From JANRJY01 sp033763735 (lineage in GTDB: Bacteria > Bacteroidota > Bacteroidia > Cytophagales > UBA9547): 34,493 nucleotides of DNA. Every line of letters starts with the position of its first letter. Positions within the stretch are counted from its first letter, which is position 1. Location: the NCBI GenBank assembly GCA_033763735.1, contig JANRJY010000105.1, forward strand, positions 1-34,493, given 5' to 3'. Under the pieces are notes generated by a model. It was not told the origin of the DNA, ran no database searches, and saw nothing but the letters and a program-made list of their open reading frames with translations. Positions 23,537 to 33,080 of this stretch are shown here, in pieces. Both the position numbers and the translations under genes were made by a program.

Positions 23537-23859
23537 CGTGTTGACGTTTGGATGTTATGACGATTAGATGATTGGAGGTGTTGATGTTTTGTCGAGTTAA
23601 AGTGCTGAGTGTTCGAGTTCGATGTTAGGAGGTCGATGATTGATATTCGAAAAAAAAATATTCTCTCATTCAAAACTCAGTTATTCAATCATTTTTTTAG
23701 TTTTCAAGTACTAGGTATTCAGGTTCTTTGTTCGGGGGTCGATGTTCGAAAAAGTCATTAAAACTCAATGATTCATTCATCTACTCATCTATTCATTCAA
23801 CATTCTATCATTCAAAACTCAATCATTCGCTAAAACAATAATATATTGAATCAAAGCTT
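23537..23859. repeat. Low-complexity, repeat-rich spacer after nuoD
   Basis: A 323-bp stretch without a gene. It contains an imperfect duplication: GTCGATG...TTCGAAAAA followed by ATTCA-rich sequence occurs twice (about 23625-23695 and 23735-23830), with the exact 14-mer TCATTCAAAACTCA at 23666-23679 and 23808-23821. The second half carries many ATTCATTC/CATCTACTCATCTATTCA units. I see no gene, promoter or strong terminator. Confidence 0.65.
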
Positions 23860-26800
23860 CTAAATCTGAAACCCTATTACCATAATATCATCTGTTTGAT
23901 CGGTGTCTTTTTTCCATTTTTCAAGCATGTTTTTAAGCCATGTGCCTTGTTGTTCCATGGGCATCATGTGAGCAGAATGTATAAGTTCACGGAATCTGTT
24001 ATATTTAAGTTTTTCTTCTCCATTAGTACCCCCAAACTGTCCGGGATATCCATCAGAGAACAGATAGAATTGATCACCTTCATGTACATGAAGCGATTGG
24101 AGGACAAACTGAGCTATTTTTCCCTTAGGTTGAATACCTATTGAGTTTTTATCACCATCAATTACAATAAGTTCTTTATTTCTGATTATGAATAACTTAT
24201 GTTGTGCAGATGCAAATTGCATAATTTGTGATCCTTTTTCAATCCTCACAATAGCCACATCCATACCATCTTTGGTAACCGCATTTTCACTTTCTTGATG
24301 TAGAGCATCAATAAGTAATCGATTCAGTTTATCTAGCATTTGCTTAGGATCAAGCCCTTTTTCTTTTACAATTTCATTTAATAAATCATGTGCAATTAGG
24401 GTCATAAACGCACCCGCTACACCATGACCAGTACAATCAATAGCAGCCAGGTAAGTATAGTTTCCTTCCTGATGTATCCAATAAAAATCACCACTAACAA
24501 TATCTTTAGGTAAATAAAGTACGAAATGATTAGGAATGAGCAGGTTAAATAAGTCATCCGGTGGTAATATCGATTGTTGAATTCGTTGTGCGGTGTGAAT
24601 GCTATCTGTCTGTTCTTGATATAATTCCTGAATAACTGCGTTTTGTTTTTCAATTTGTTCCAATTGAATTACAATTTGATCCGACTGTTGACGAATTTCT
24701 TCATTTTGGGTGAGAATTTCCTCATTTTGAATGGTTATTTCACGCTTTTGTTGCTGAATCTCGGCAGTTCTGATTTCAACTTGTTCCTCAAGTTCTTCTT
24801 TTTGCTTACGAAGCGCTCTTAATCGTAATTGAATTATTAGATAAATTAAGGCAATTAGCGAAGCTACGGCCATCAATCTAAACCACCAGGTTTCCCAAAA
24901 AGGTGGTGTGATTTCGATTTTTAATGCTTTAGTTTCACTCCAATTTCCATTTTTGTCATGCGCTTTATAAAGTAATGTATATTCTCCCGGAGGTATATTT
25001 GTGAAAGTGGCTACTTTTCTTTTGCCTATTTTGTTCCATTCTTTATCAAAGCCTTCCAACTTGTACATATATCCATTTTGGTTTAATGGATCATAGTTGA
25101 GTAAGCACATTTCAAAACCAAAAATATTGTCTTTGTATGAAAGCGTAATATTTTTTAAGAATGTGATACTTTGCTTCAATGGACTATTGGGTGTACCCGG
25201 TTCTGAAGACAAATTTTGTAAATAGAAATCAGTGATTATTAACTCAGGAACGATGTTTGTGTACTTTTCTGTTTTAATAGGATCAAAAGCCATAATACCG
25301 TTATTTACAGCAAAATATATTTTATGATCAGAGGCTAATATTACTTCATTGGGATTGATACGTGATATATCTATGAATTCAGCTTCTACCGATTTTCGAG
25401 TGGTTAAATTATAGGTAAATAATCCTCTGTAGGTACTATAAAATATTTTTGTCTCATCCAAAGGAATCATATTAGGAATAACTTCGCTTGGAAATATCCA
25501 TGGAATCCTGTTATTCCGAACATCGTTTGTTTTAATATTTATTTTGGTATAATGTTCTTCCGTACCTACATAAAGGGTGTCATTGATGAATAAATAGTTG
25601 TTAATTTCACTATTTCGTTTTAAAGTGATGGTGTTCCAATTTGGCTTTGGAAAAAGTATGCGAGTCGTGTCTTTAAAATCTAAGTCTATTTTTAAAATAT
25701 TGCTTGAAATATTTACCCATAATTTGTTTTGATATTCTTTAAATTCCACTTGATCAACCTCACTTCTATTTAAGTCAGGCAATGATTTTTGCAAATATTC
25801 AATTGGGAGTTGGTCTAATTTGCCGTTTTTGTAACAAAACAAACCAAAATCAGCACACACCCATATATCAGAATTCGAGGCTTGATATACTGCAAGTATT
25901 TCAGAAAGCTCAAGTCCTTTAAACATCCAATCAATAGGTTGACCTGTTTTTGAACTTATATAATAATGTTGACCTGTACCCGAAGAAACCAACACACCTT
26001 CTCGGAACTTGCACATATGTTTGGGGATACTTCCTGAATTATCTGTAAAATATTCCCTTACCGTATTGGTTTTATTCACAAAACAAAAAGTACCATTATT
26101 ACAACTTACCCAAATGTTGCCAAGCATATCCTCAAGTAATTTATTAATTCTAAATTCGCTTGTTACATACTTTGAAGGCAATTCGAGTAATTGGCCTAAA
26201 TCATCTTCCCAAAGCCTTAGTTTGTTTAAGCCAAAATTCATGGTTCCTACCCACAAATTATCATCTGCATCTATATATAAGCACGAAGGATAAAAATCAG
26301 AAAGCGAGTTTTCGTCATTATAGTTGGGACGGAAAAACTCTCGCTCCATTGTGGTCAAATTTACTTTGTATATGCCTTCACGCATGGTTCCAATCCACAT
26401 GGAGTTGGTAAGATTGTCGTAAGCAAGTGAATAACAGTTGTTTCGAGTTATTTCAAAACGAGTAATTAAATTGATTTTGGGTCGAAGAATAAAGACACCA
26501 TTTTCTTTATTAAATGCACAAGTGATCCAAACATTGCCTGCTTTGTCCAAGTCAATATTAAAAATAGAGGTATTGTACAATATACTCGAAGTGTCTTTAG
26601 AACTATTATAGGTTGAAAAAGTTTGATCTTTGTTATTGTATTTGCACAATGTGTTAGGCCATAATGCAATCCAAATATTACCTTCCGAATCTTCTTCCAA
26701 GTCCATACCTCCTCCTTGCGGTATCGATTTGGAGTCGTTTTTATTATTTATGAATGGATAAAAGTTATCATTTTTCTCATCTAAATAACTGATACCTAAT

Positions 26801-27231
26801 TTTGAAGTTATCCATATTTTTTGGTCGCGAGTTATTAATATTCGGGTTATGCTAAATTTATTAAGCGAATCAGCAGATGAAAGATACCTTTTAAATTTAT
26901 TGGAAATGGGGTCGTATTTACAAATACCATTGTCAGTGGCGATCCAAATCATTCCATTTTGATCCTCTTTGATATCGCGAACACTATTGTCAGGAATTGA
27001 GTTTTTATTTTCTTTACTGTAAAAGAAAAATTTATACAAATATCCATCATACCTGTTTAAGCCTCTTGCCGTTCCAATCCAAAGAAAGCCATTTCGGTCT
27101 TTTAGTACTGAATATATGGTATTATTACTCATTCCGTCACGCATTGAAAGGCGTTGGAATCTGTAGTAAGGAGTTTGTCCCATTGTTAAAAGTGAGCAAA
27201 AAAATAGAAGGAAATAAAGCCTCTTTATCAT
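23860..27231 (-). CDS. Propeller/Y_Y_Y sensor with SpoIIE-type PP2C phosphatase (paralogue 1)
   Basis: A 1123-residue receptor: signal peptide (1-18); periplasmic propeller built from two-component-regulator repeats (about 25-660, e.g. FLWIGTARGLNRYDG, MIWIATDNGICKYD, NLWVGTMNFGLNKL); a Y_Y_Y domain (about 715-775, YMYKLEGFDKEWNKIGKRKV); one membrane helix (about 784-805); a long coiled coil rich in Gln/Glu; and a C-terminal SpoIIE/PP2C phosphatase (about 879-1123). Metal-site motifs are DIVSGDFYWIH, AIDCTGHGVAGAFM and the final TDDIMVIGF. It likely senses an extracytoplasmic signal and dephosphorylates a cytoplasmic phosphoprotein such as an anti-sigma antagonist; that partner is not in the window. 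The tandem gene at 27374 has the same order. Confidence 0.92.
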   Translation of the reverse strand: MIKRLYFLLFFCSLLTMGQTPYYRFQRLSMRDGMSNNTIYSVLKDRNGFLWIGTARGLNRYDGYLYKFFFYSKENKNSIPDNSVRDIKEDQNGMIWIATDNGICKYDPISNKFKRYLSSADSLNKFSITRILITRDQKIWITSKLGISYLDEKNDNFYPFINNKNDSKSIPQGGGMDLEEDSEGNIWIALWPNTLCKYNNKDQTFSTYNSSKDTSSILYNTSIFNIDLDKAGNVWITCAFNKENGVFILRPKINLITRFEITRNNCYSLAYDNLTNSMWIGTMREGIYKVNLTTMEREFFRPNYNDENSLSDFYPSCLYIDADDNLWVGTMNFGLNKLRLWEDDLGQLLELPSKYVTSEFRINKLLEDMLGNIWVSCNNGTFCFVNKTNTVREYFTDNSGSIPKHMCKFREGVLVSSGTGQHYYISSKTGQPIDWMFKGLELSEILAVYQASNSDIWVCADFGLFCYKNGKLDQLPIEYLQKSLPDLNRSEVDQVEFKEYQNKLWVNISSNILKIDLDFKDTTRILFPKPNWNTITLKRNSEINNYLFINDTLYVGTEEHYTKINIKTNDVRNNRIPWIFPSEVIPNMIPLDETKIFYSTYRGLFTYNLTTRKSVEAEFIDISRINPNEVILASDHKIYFAVNNGIMAFDPIKTEKYTNIVPELIITDFYLQNLSSEPGTPNSPLKQSITFLKNITLSYKDNIFGFEMCLLNYDPLNQNGYMYKLEGFDKEWNKIGKRKVATFTNIPPGEYTLLYKAHDKNGNWSETKALKIEITPPFWETWWFRLMAVASLIALIYLIIQLRLRALRKQKEELEEQVEIRTAEIQQQKREITIQNEEILTQNEEIRQQSDQIVIQLEQIEKQNAVIQELYQEQTDSIHTAQRIQQSILPPDDLFNLLIPNHFVLYLPKDIVSGDFYWIHQEGNYTYLAAIDCTGHGVAGAFMTLIAHDLLNEIVKEKGLDPKQMLDKLNRLLIDALHQESENAVTKDGMDVAIVRIEKGSQIMQFASAQHKLFIIRNKELIVIDGDKNSIGIQPKGKIAQFVLQSLHVHEGDQFYLFSDGYPGQFGGTNGEEKLKYNRFRELIHSAHMMPMEQQGTWLKNMLEKWKKDTDQTDDIMVIGFQI

Positions 27232-27373
27232 GAATGAGGATAAAAATTTAGAATATAGAAAATAATACTCAATTCTTAGTTAACAAGTAAATACATCTTG
27301 TATGCAAATTAACAACTATAAGTGCTAATATACATATAAAACATTATTTTTCATATTTTAATAACTTGATGAA

Positions 27374-30300
27374 TCAAACTTGAAAACCAATTACCATAAT
27401 GTCATCTGTTTGCAAAGCTTCTCTTTTCCAATTGTTAAACTTCTTTAATAAAGCCATTTTTTGTTCTGAAATAGGCAATGAATGTATATCTAATAAATAT
27501 TCTCTGAATCTGGGATATTTAAGTTTATCATTACCACTGTCGCCACCAAACTGACCTGCAAAGCCATCAGAGAAAATGTAAAATATATCTCCTTCCTCTG
27601 CTTTAATGACTTTATCTGTGAATTTTGCTGTTTTGCCCAATGGCATTATTCCTACAGGATTGATGTCACCATTGATAATTTCAATTGTATTATTTCGAGC
27701 AATATATAATTTGTTGTTTGCTCCTGTAAAAGTTACTTCTTTGGTTTTTTTGTTAATCATACAAAGCGATATTTCCATTCCTTCTTTAGATATGGCATTT
27801 TCATTTTCTTGATTGAGCACTTGAATTACGTAAGTATTGAGCTTTGTAAGTATTAAACTTGGCGAAGGATTCGTTTCTTCCTTCATAATTCGAACCAGCA
27901 AATTGTAACCAATAAGTGACATAAACGCTCCAGCTACTCCGTGACCCGTACAGTCCACGGCTGCTATATATGTGTAATCAACATCGGTATGTATCCAATA
28001 AAAATCGCCACTTACTATATCTTTAGGGATATACAATACAAAAGCTTCTGAAACACATTCATTGATAAGGTTTTCAGGAGGAAGTATAGATTCTTGAATT
28101 CGTTGTGCGGTTTGGATGCTATCTGTTACATCATTATATAGCTCATGAATTTGAGCCTCTTGGCGTTCAATTTCTTCTTTTTGAGCCAATATTTCTTCAT
28201 TTTGCGACATTATTTCAGCGGTACGATGCTTAACCTGGGTTTCAAGTTCCTCATTATGTTTTCTGATTCGCTGAGTACGGTATTGGAAAAAACCAAATAC
28301 ACCTGAACAAATTGTTATAATTGAAATAATTCTGAACCACCAGGTTTCCCAAAATGGAGGAAGGATAATTACTTTTATTTCCTTTGTCTTTGCCCAAACA
28401 CCATTTTTGTTGCAAGCGGTATATTTGAATATGTATTCTCCTGCAGGTAAGTTGGTATAAGTAGCTACTTTTCTATGACCTATATAGTTCCAATCTTTGT
28501 CGTATCCTTCAAGTTTGTAAGCATAATCATTTAATTTAGGTTCATCAATGTTAAGCAATGACATTTCAAATGAGAATACAGACTGTTCATGTGTAAGATT
28601 TACTTCTTTAGCGAAAGTAATGGATTGTTTTAGAGGTGAATCTTCTTGACCAACATTGGCCGGTTTGTTAAACAAATAAAAATCGACCAAAGCTATATTG
28701 TTATAATGTTCGTTTTTGAACTCCAGTTCTTTAGGGTTAAAAGAAATGAATCCATCTCCTGCACCTAAATAAAAAGTGCCATCACTTGCTTTAAAAAATA
28801 TATCCGGATCAATTTTGTTTTGATTGAACACATTGGGATGATAAAATGCTTTGGTTTCGATATTATAAAGAAATATGCCTCTGAAAGTGGAAAAACAAAT
28901 ATTATTATCATCATAAAAATAGCCAATAGGAGTAACTTCACTATGATTCAAAAAGTCAATTTTAACTTCCTCGAATTTTGTTTTATTTTCATCAGAAACA
29001 TTATAAACAGCGGCATCAGAAAAGGCATACAATTTGTTGTTTCGTTTATAAACAGAGGATTTTCTTCTTCGATATTGAAAAGGGTCTTTAATATTAGAAG
29101 TATCAGTGACATTATATTTATTTACTTTATACACTATATTTTCAACATTAATATAAAGCAACGAATCTTCTTCAATAAATGAAGTATGTGCATATTTATC
29201 TTGGCTATTCCCACCTTTAAGTGTTACTAAAGGCTTTAAATTAATATTTCCATTTTTGTAATATTTAGCCTCAAAAAAATTGACCAACCAAAAGCCTTTG
29301 TTTTTGTCAGTATAGGAGTTAGTAATCAGTTCTTTAGAAAGAGGGTGGTTAAGATTATAACTTTTTAAAGTTAAAGGATTTACTACATATACAGTGTTGC
29401 TGCCTTGTGCCCATAAATTGCCATCGTTGGCATAGCATATTCGTTCTATAGCTTTATCTACAGAATTGGCATTAGGTGTTTGAATTCTGACTATGTTTTT
29501 ATTGGAATAATAAACAATAAACAAACCTTTATCGGTACATATCCACAAGTTTTTGGTTTTGTCTTCCCATATTTGAAATATTTTGGGGTTTTTGTTATCT
29601 ACCAAAGGCAAAGTAAACAAATTTACAGAGGAATAATTAAGGTTCAGTTTGTTAAGCCCTTTATTCAAGCTACCGGCCCATAAGTTATTATCTTTATCTA
29701 TAAAAAGTCGGTCAATTCTTGTTTCGGTTATGCTTTCTGGATTATTAGGTTCATGACGAAATTGAGTTACCTTATTGTCATTTGGATTGTATTTTAAAAG
29801 ACCCGTTTGAACAGAACCAATCCACACATTTGATTTGTTATCAACCGCCATTCTGGTAATTCTTGAAAACAGTGGATTTTTGATTAAGGTATGTTTTCCG
29901 GTTTTTATATCAAACTTACCAATAGCATCATTTAACAAATAATAAGCCAAATAAAGGTTTCCTTTTTTATCAGGAGTAATTGACCATATTGGCGAATCTG
30001 GAATACCAAAAGGGTAGTTTTTATTATATTTAAAATTGGTGAAATTATTTGTATTTTTATTAAACTTTGATAACCCTTGATTATAGGTTGTTAGCCAAAT
30101 ATCTCCATTTTCGTCTTCAGCAATATTCATTAAACCTTTGGATCCAATACTGCTGCTATCATTAGGATTGTGTATAAATTTTTTAAATTCACTTTTAACA
30201 GGATTATAATTGCCCGTATAGTCTCCAATTCCAAGCCAAATATTTGATCTTGAGTCCATGAAAAATCGACCATTACCATTTTCCTCCTCCCCTTTTTCGT

Positions 30301-30703
30301 TATAAAAAACATGTTTTTTAAAGGACTCATTCTTAATATTAAAGAAATTTAAATACTTCTCAGTTGAGATCCATAAGTTACCTTCTTTATCTGGTGTTAT
30401 ATCTGTAACCTCGTTTGTTGAAATGGAATTGCTATCACTTTTATCGTTAGTAAATACTTTGAAATCATAACCATCAAACCTTACCAAACCTAAGTCGGTA
30501 CCAAACCAAACAAATCCATTATTATCTCTGTAAACACATCTGATGTTATTTGAGGGACTTCCTTCTTCAATGGTAAAGTGGTCAAAAGATGCGGCAGGAC
30601 TTACAAAGTCGTTTTGAATTTCTTTTTTACTTTTTTGAGAAAAAGTTATAAAAGTAACGTGTACCAAAAAATAAATTAAATTTAATCGAAAAACGTATAA
30701 CAT
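27374..30703 (-). CDS. Propeller/Y_Y_Y sensor with SpoIIE-type PP2C phosphatase (paralogue 2)
   Basis: A 1109-residue protein with the same build as its neighbour: signal peptide (about 1-22), propeller repeats (about 35-660, NGFVWFGTDLGLVRFDGYDF, NLWISTEKYLNF, NLWAGSLNKGLNKL), Y_Y_Y domain (about 724-770, YAYKLEGYDKDWNYIGHRKV), membrane helix (about 788-808), coiled coil, SpoIIE/PP2C domain (about 863-1109) with DIVSGDFYWIH, AVDCTGHGVAGAFM and TDDIMVIGF. The cytoplasmic half is much closer to paralogue 1 than the periplasmic half, suggesting duplication with divergence of ligand sensing while output was kept. The genes are separated by 142 bp and run in the same direction, this one first. 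The start codon lies within a short inverted repeat (30695-30723). Confidence 0.92.
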   Translation of the reverse strand: MLYVFRLNLIYFLVHVTFITFSQKSKKEIQNDFVSPAASFDHFTIEEGSPSNNIRCVYRDNNGFVWFGTDLGLVRFDGYDFKVFTNDKSDSNSISTNEVTDITPDKEGNLWISTEKYLNFFNIKNESFKKHVFYNEKGEEENGNGRFFMDSRSNIWLGIGDYTGNYNPVKSEFKKFIHNPNDSSSIGSKGLMNIAEDENGDIWLTTYNQGLSKFNKNTNNFTNFKYNKNYPFGIPDSPIWSITPDKKGNLYLAYYLLNDAIGKFDIKTGKHTLIKNPLFSRITRMAVDNKSNVWIGSVQTGLLKYNPNDNKVTQFRHEPNNPESITETRIDRLFIDKDNNLWAGSLNKGLNKLNLNYSSVNLFTLPLVDNKNPKIFQIWEDKTKNLWICTDKGLFIVYYSNKNIVRIQTPNANSVDKAIERICYANDGNLWAQGSNTVYVVNPLTLKSYNLNHPLSKELITNSYTDKNKGFWLVNFFEAKYYKNGNINLKPLVTLKGGNSQDKYAHTSFIEEDSLLYINVENIVYKVNKYNVTDTSNIKDPFQYRRRKSSVYKRNNKLYAFSDAAVYNVSDENKTKFEEVKIDFLNHSEVTPIGYFYDDNNICFSTFRGIFLYNIETKAFYHPNVFNQNKIDPDIFFKASDGTFYLGAGDGFISFNPKELEFKNEHYNNIALVDFYLFNKPANVGQEDSPLKQSITFAKEVNLTHEQSVFSFEMSLLNIDEPKLNDYAYKLEGYDKDWNYIGHRKVATYTNLPAGEYIFKYTACNKNGVWAKTKEIKVIILPPFWETWWFRIISIITICSGVFGFFQYRTQRIRKHNEELETQVKHRTAEIMSQNEEILAQKEEIERQEAQIHELYNDVTDSIQTAQRIQESILPPENLINECVSEAFVLYIPKDIVSGDFYWIHTDVDYTYIAAVDCTGHGVAGAFMSLIGYNLLVRIMKEETNPSPSLILTKLNTYVIQVLNQENENAISKEGMEISLCMINKKTKEVTFTGANNKLYIARNNTIEIINGDINPVGIMPLGKTAKFTDKVIKAEEGDIFYIFSDGFAGQFGGDSGNDKLKYPRFREYLLDIHSLPISEQKMALLKKFNNWKREALQTDDIMVIGFQV

Positions 30704-30723
30704 AACTATGTAAGCTGTTATAC
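30695..30723. repeat. 7-bp inverted repeat over a start codon
   Basis: GTATAAC (30695-30701) and GTTATAC (30717-30723) are exact reverse complements with a 15-nt loop that includes most of the start codon and leader of the sensor gene. It could fold in the mRNA leader; it is short, so chance is plausible. Confidence 0.3.
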
Positions 30724-30756
30724 TTAAAAATTGATAAAAAGATTAAAAAAATATGA

Positions 30757-31746
30757 TTATTTCAATAATTCTTCAATTGTGGATAATTCTTCGGAGCTAA
30801 AATCCAAGTTATTAATACATCCTACATTGGCATCAAGCTGTTCCACTGAACTTGCACCTATCAATACTGTTGTAACTGCTTCATTGCGAAGTACCCATGC
30901 CAATGCCATTTGTGCCAATGATTGATTTCTTTTTTTTGCCAATGAATTCAGCTCCTTAATAATTCGAAGTTTGTCTTCACTTATTTGTTCCTTTTTGAGA
31001 AATCCATGACTTTTAGCCGCTCTCGAATCAGAAGGAATTCCATCAATGTATCTATCGGTTAGCATCCCTTGTGCTAATGGAGAAAAAGGTATACATCCTA
31101 CTTTGTGGTCTAATAATGTTTGAAACAAACCTTTTTCGGGTGTTCTCTCAAACATAGAATATTTAGGCTGATGAATAAGCAACGGGGTACCAAGTTTGTT
31201 CAATATTTCTATTGCTTTTTGGGTTTGTTCCGGATTATAATTTGATATTCCAACATACAAAGCTTTTCCTTGCCTAACCATCAAATCAAGTGTACCCATT
31301 GTTTCTTCGAGTGGTGTGTTAGGGTCAAAACGATGATGATAAAAAATATCGACATAGTCCAGGCCCATTCTGTGCAAACTCTGGTCAAGACTTGATACCA
31401 AATACTTTTTTGATCCCCAATCGCCATAAGGTCCTTCCCACATGGTATAACCGGCTTTGGTTGATATAATTAATTGATCACGATATCCATCAAGTTCCCT
31501 ACTTAATATGGTTCCAAAATTTATTTCTGCTGAACCTGGTGGAGGACCATAGTTATTGGCCAAATCAAAATGTGTGATTCCTAAGTCAAAAGCTCTAGTT
31601 ATGATTTTTGTGGCAATCTTGAAATTATCTACATCTCCAAAGTTGTGCCACAATCCTAATGAAACTAAAGGTAATTGCACACCACTGTTGCCACAACGCT
31701 TGTATTTCATTTGGGTGTATCGATCAATTGCAGGTGAATACTTCAT
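30757..31746 (-). CDS. Aldo/keto reductase, YghZ (L-glyceraldehyde 3-phosphate reductase) type
   Basis: A 329-residue cytoplasmic NADPH-dependent reductase with the (beta/alpha)8 fold. The catalytic tetrad is visible: D61 in THFDLANNYG, Y66, K97 in ISTKAGY, and H138 in DIFYHHRFDP. Cofactor-side motifs are YVGISNYNPEQ, IPFSPLAQGMLTDRY and the C-terminal LIGASSVEQLDANV. The segment NNYGPPPGSAE and GPYGDWGSKKYL are characteristic of the YghZ/GPR subgroup, which reduces L-glyceraldehyde 3-phosphate and detoxifies aldehydes. Substrate in this organism is inferred only from family. A start at M13 (MKYKRCGNSG) would also match the family. It is divergent from the O-antigen ligase-like gene. Confidence 0.9.
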   Translation of the reverse strand: MKYSPAIDRYTQMKYKRCGNSGVQLPLVSLGLWHNFGDVDNFKIATKIITRAFDLGITHFDLANNYGPPPGSAEINFGTILSRELDGYRDQLIISTKAGYTMWEGPYGDWGSKKYLVSSLDQSLHRMGLDYVDIFYHHRFDPNTPLEETMGTLDLMVRQGKALYVGISNYNPEQTQKAIEILNKLGTPLLIHQPKYSMFERTPEKGLFQTLLDHKVGCIPFSPLAQGMLTDRYIDGIPSDSRAAKSHGFLKKEQISEDKLRIIKELNSLAKKRNQSLAQMALAWVLRNEAVTTVLIGASSVEQLDANVGCINNLDFSSEELSTIEELLK

Positions 31747-31795
31747 AACTTTTGGTAATTTTTGTTAAAGATGGCAAAATAAAAATTTTCTTTAT

Positions 31796-31803
31796 TACGT
31801 TTG
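31796..31803 (+). promoter_or_regulatory. -7 box near the O-antigen ligase-like gene
   Basis: TACGTTTG matches TAnnTTTG. If used, transcription begins after the ATG at 31804, which would favour the ATG at 31816 as the start. No -33 TTG at normal spacing. Confidence 0.3.
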
Positions 31804-33048
31804 ATGAATAGAGTTATGAAAAAATACTTTCCTTACTTATATCATTTATTTTATTGGGTCGGTGCCCTTATGATGATTGTTGGTAATTTTTTTATTATCA
31901 GACACTTGTCTGTTGCCAATATAGGTTTGCTTGTATTTGGCATTGGTTGGGTACTTCAGGTAATTATAGATAGAAAAATTCCTAATAGATCATATTCGCC
32001 ATGGATCATGTTTTGCTTCTGGGGATTGATATTGGTTCAATTGATAGGTATATTGATTAATAATGAGTCGCCTGCAGTAATGCGATACGTATTGTCGGTA
32101 CCATCCATTATTTTTGGTTATTCGGCAATATCAGCCCTCGCACCCGTGAAACCCATTCAATTTTATACATTATGCTTTTATGCATTCATAATAACTTGTG
32201 TGATTATCGACACCATCACGTGTTACAATTATGTCAACCTTATTTATATACATCATGCTGAAGGATTGCACCCAACTTGGGTTAATCTGATTGACATGTT
32301 ATATGATAAAATTATTCCATTTTTCTTTTATCATCACACACTAGGGGTTTTAAATGTTTTTGGTTTGTTGTTAATATTTGCTTTGGTAGTCAACAAGCAA
32401 GTTTTTTTTACTCCACTAGAGAAATATATACAGTGGGTGTTTGCTGCAATTATTTTGGTGTTTATTCATCTGCTATCGGCACGAATTGCTATTTTTTGCT
32501 TTTATGTAATTGCATTAGCAGCAGTATATTACTACCGCGAAAACTTGAAATGGAAAAGCATATTCTTAATTGGAACAATAGTGCTGGCAATCACCGTGTT
32601 GGGCTTTGCTTTTATTCCTATGATGAACACCAAAATATGGCTGACTATTAATGAAATCAAATATTACTTCAATGCCAGTACAGATCAAATTATATCTGGA
32701 CCCATATATCGACTTAAATTTCAACTTGAAGCCATTCAATTAATCAAGCAAAACTTTTTGACGGGTATTGGTTTTGAGCAAAAAGATGCCATTCATATTA
32801 ATCCTCATAATATGTTTTTGTTTTATGCAATTAGTATTGGTGTGCCACTTACGTTGCTATTCGCCATTCTCACATATTTGCCCATTTTTATGGTTAGAAA
32901 TACCGTTACTTTTCCCATAATAGGAATTTTTATCATTCATACTTTTTATTCCTTGACTGACAATGGAATGGACATTCTTCTTTATCTGTATTTCTATGCT
33001 TTTTGGGTGCCATTCATGTTTCAATACCGAAAAGTTTTGCTACAGTAA
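31804..33048 (+). CDS. O-antigen ligase/polymerase-like multi-pass membrane protein
   Basis: About 414 residues and strongly hydrophobic, with roughly ten membrane helices and one large periplasmic loop near the C-terminal half (about 285-330, MNTKIWLTINEIKYYFNASTDQ and GPIYRLKFQLEAIQLIKQNFLTGIGFEQKD). The loop ending in NPHNMFLFYAISIGVPL is typical of the Wzy/WaaL (O-antigen ligase) superfamily, which joins or polymerises lipid-linked glycans on the periplasmic side. Ligase and polymerase cannot be told apart from sequence. Alternative starts are a TTG at 31801 and ATG at 31816 (MKKYFPYLYHLF). It is followed 32 bp later by a sugar aminotransferase gene, so this is a surface-glycan pair. Confidence 0.82.
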   Translation: MNRVMKKYFPYLYHLFYWVGALMMIVGNFFIIRHLSVANIGLLVFGIGWVLQVIIDRKIPNRSYSPWIMFCFWGLILVQLIGILINNESPAVMRYVLSVPSIIFGYSAISALAPVKPIQFYTLCFYAFIITCVIIDTITCYNYVNLIYIHHAEGLHPTWVNLIDMLYDKIIPFFFYHHTLGVLNVFGLLLIFALVVNKQVFFTPLEKYIQWVFAAIILVFIHLLSARIAIFCFYVIALAAVYYYRENLKWKSIFLIGTIVLAITVLGFAFIPMMNTKIWLTINEIKYYFNASTDQIISGPIYRLKFQLEAIQLIKQNFLTGIGFEQKDAIHINPHNMFLFYAISIGVPLTLLFAILTYLPIFMVRNTVTFPIIGIFIIHTFYSLTDNGMDILLYLYFYAFWVPFMFQYRKVLLQ

Positions 33049-33080
33049 GCATTTTTTGCACTTTTGTGTTGACAATAGCT

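Noticed and set aside
23537..23859. CRISPR array
   Set aside because: The repeats are imperfect and unevenly spaced, and no cas gene is nearby.
33003..33080. Upstream start for WecE
   Set aside because: It lies within the preceding gene and the family N terminus fits the ATG at 33081.
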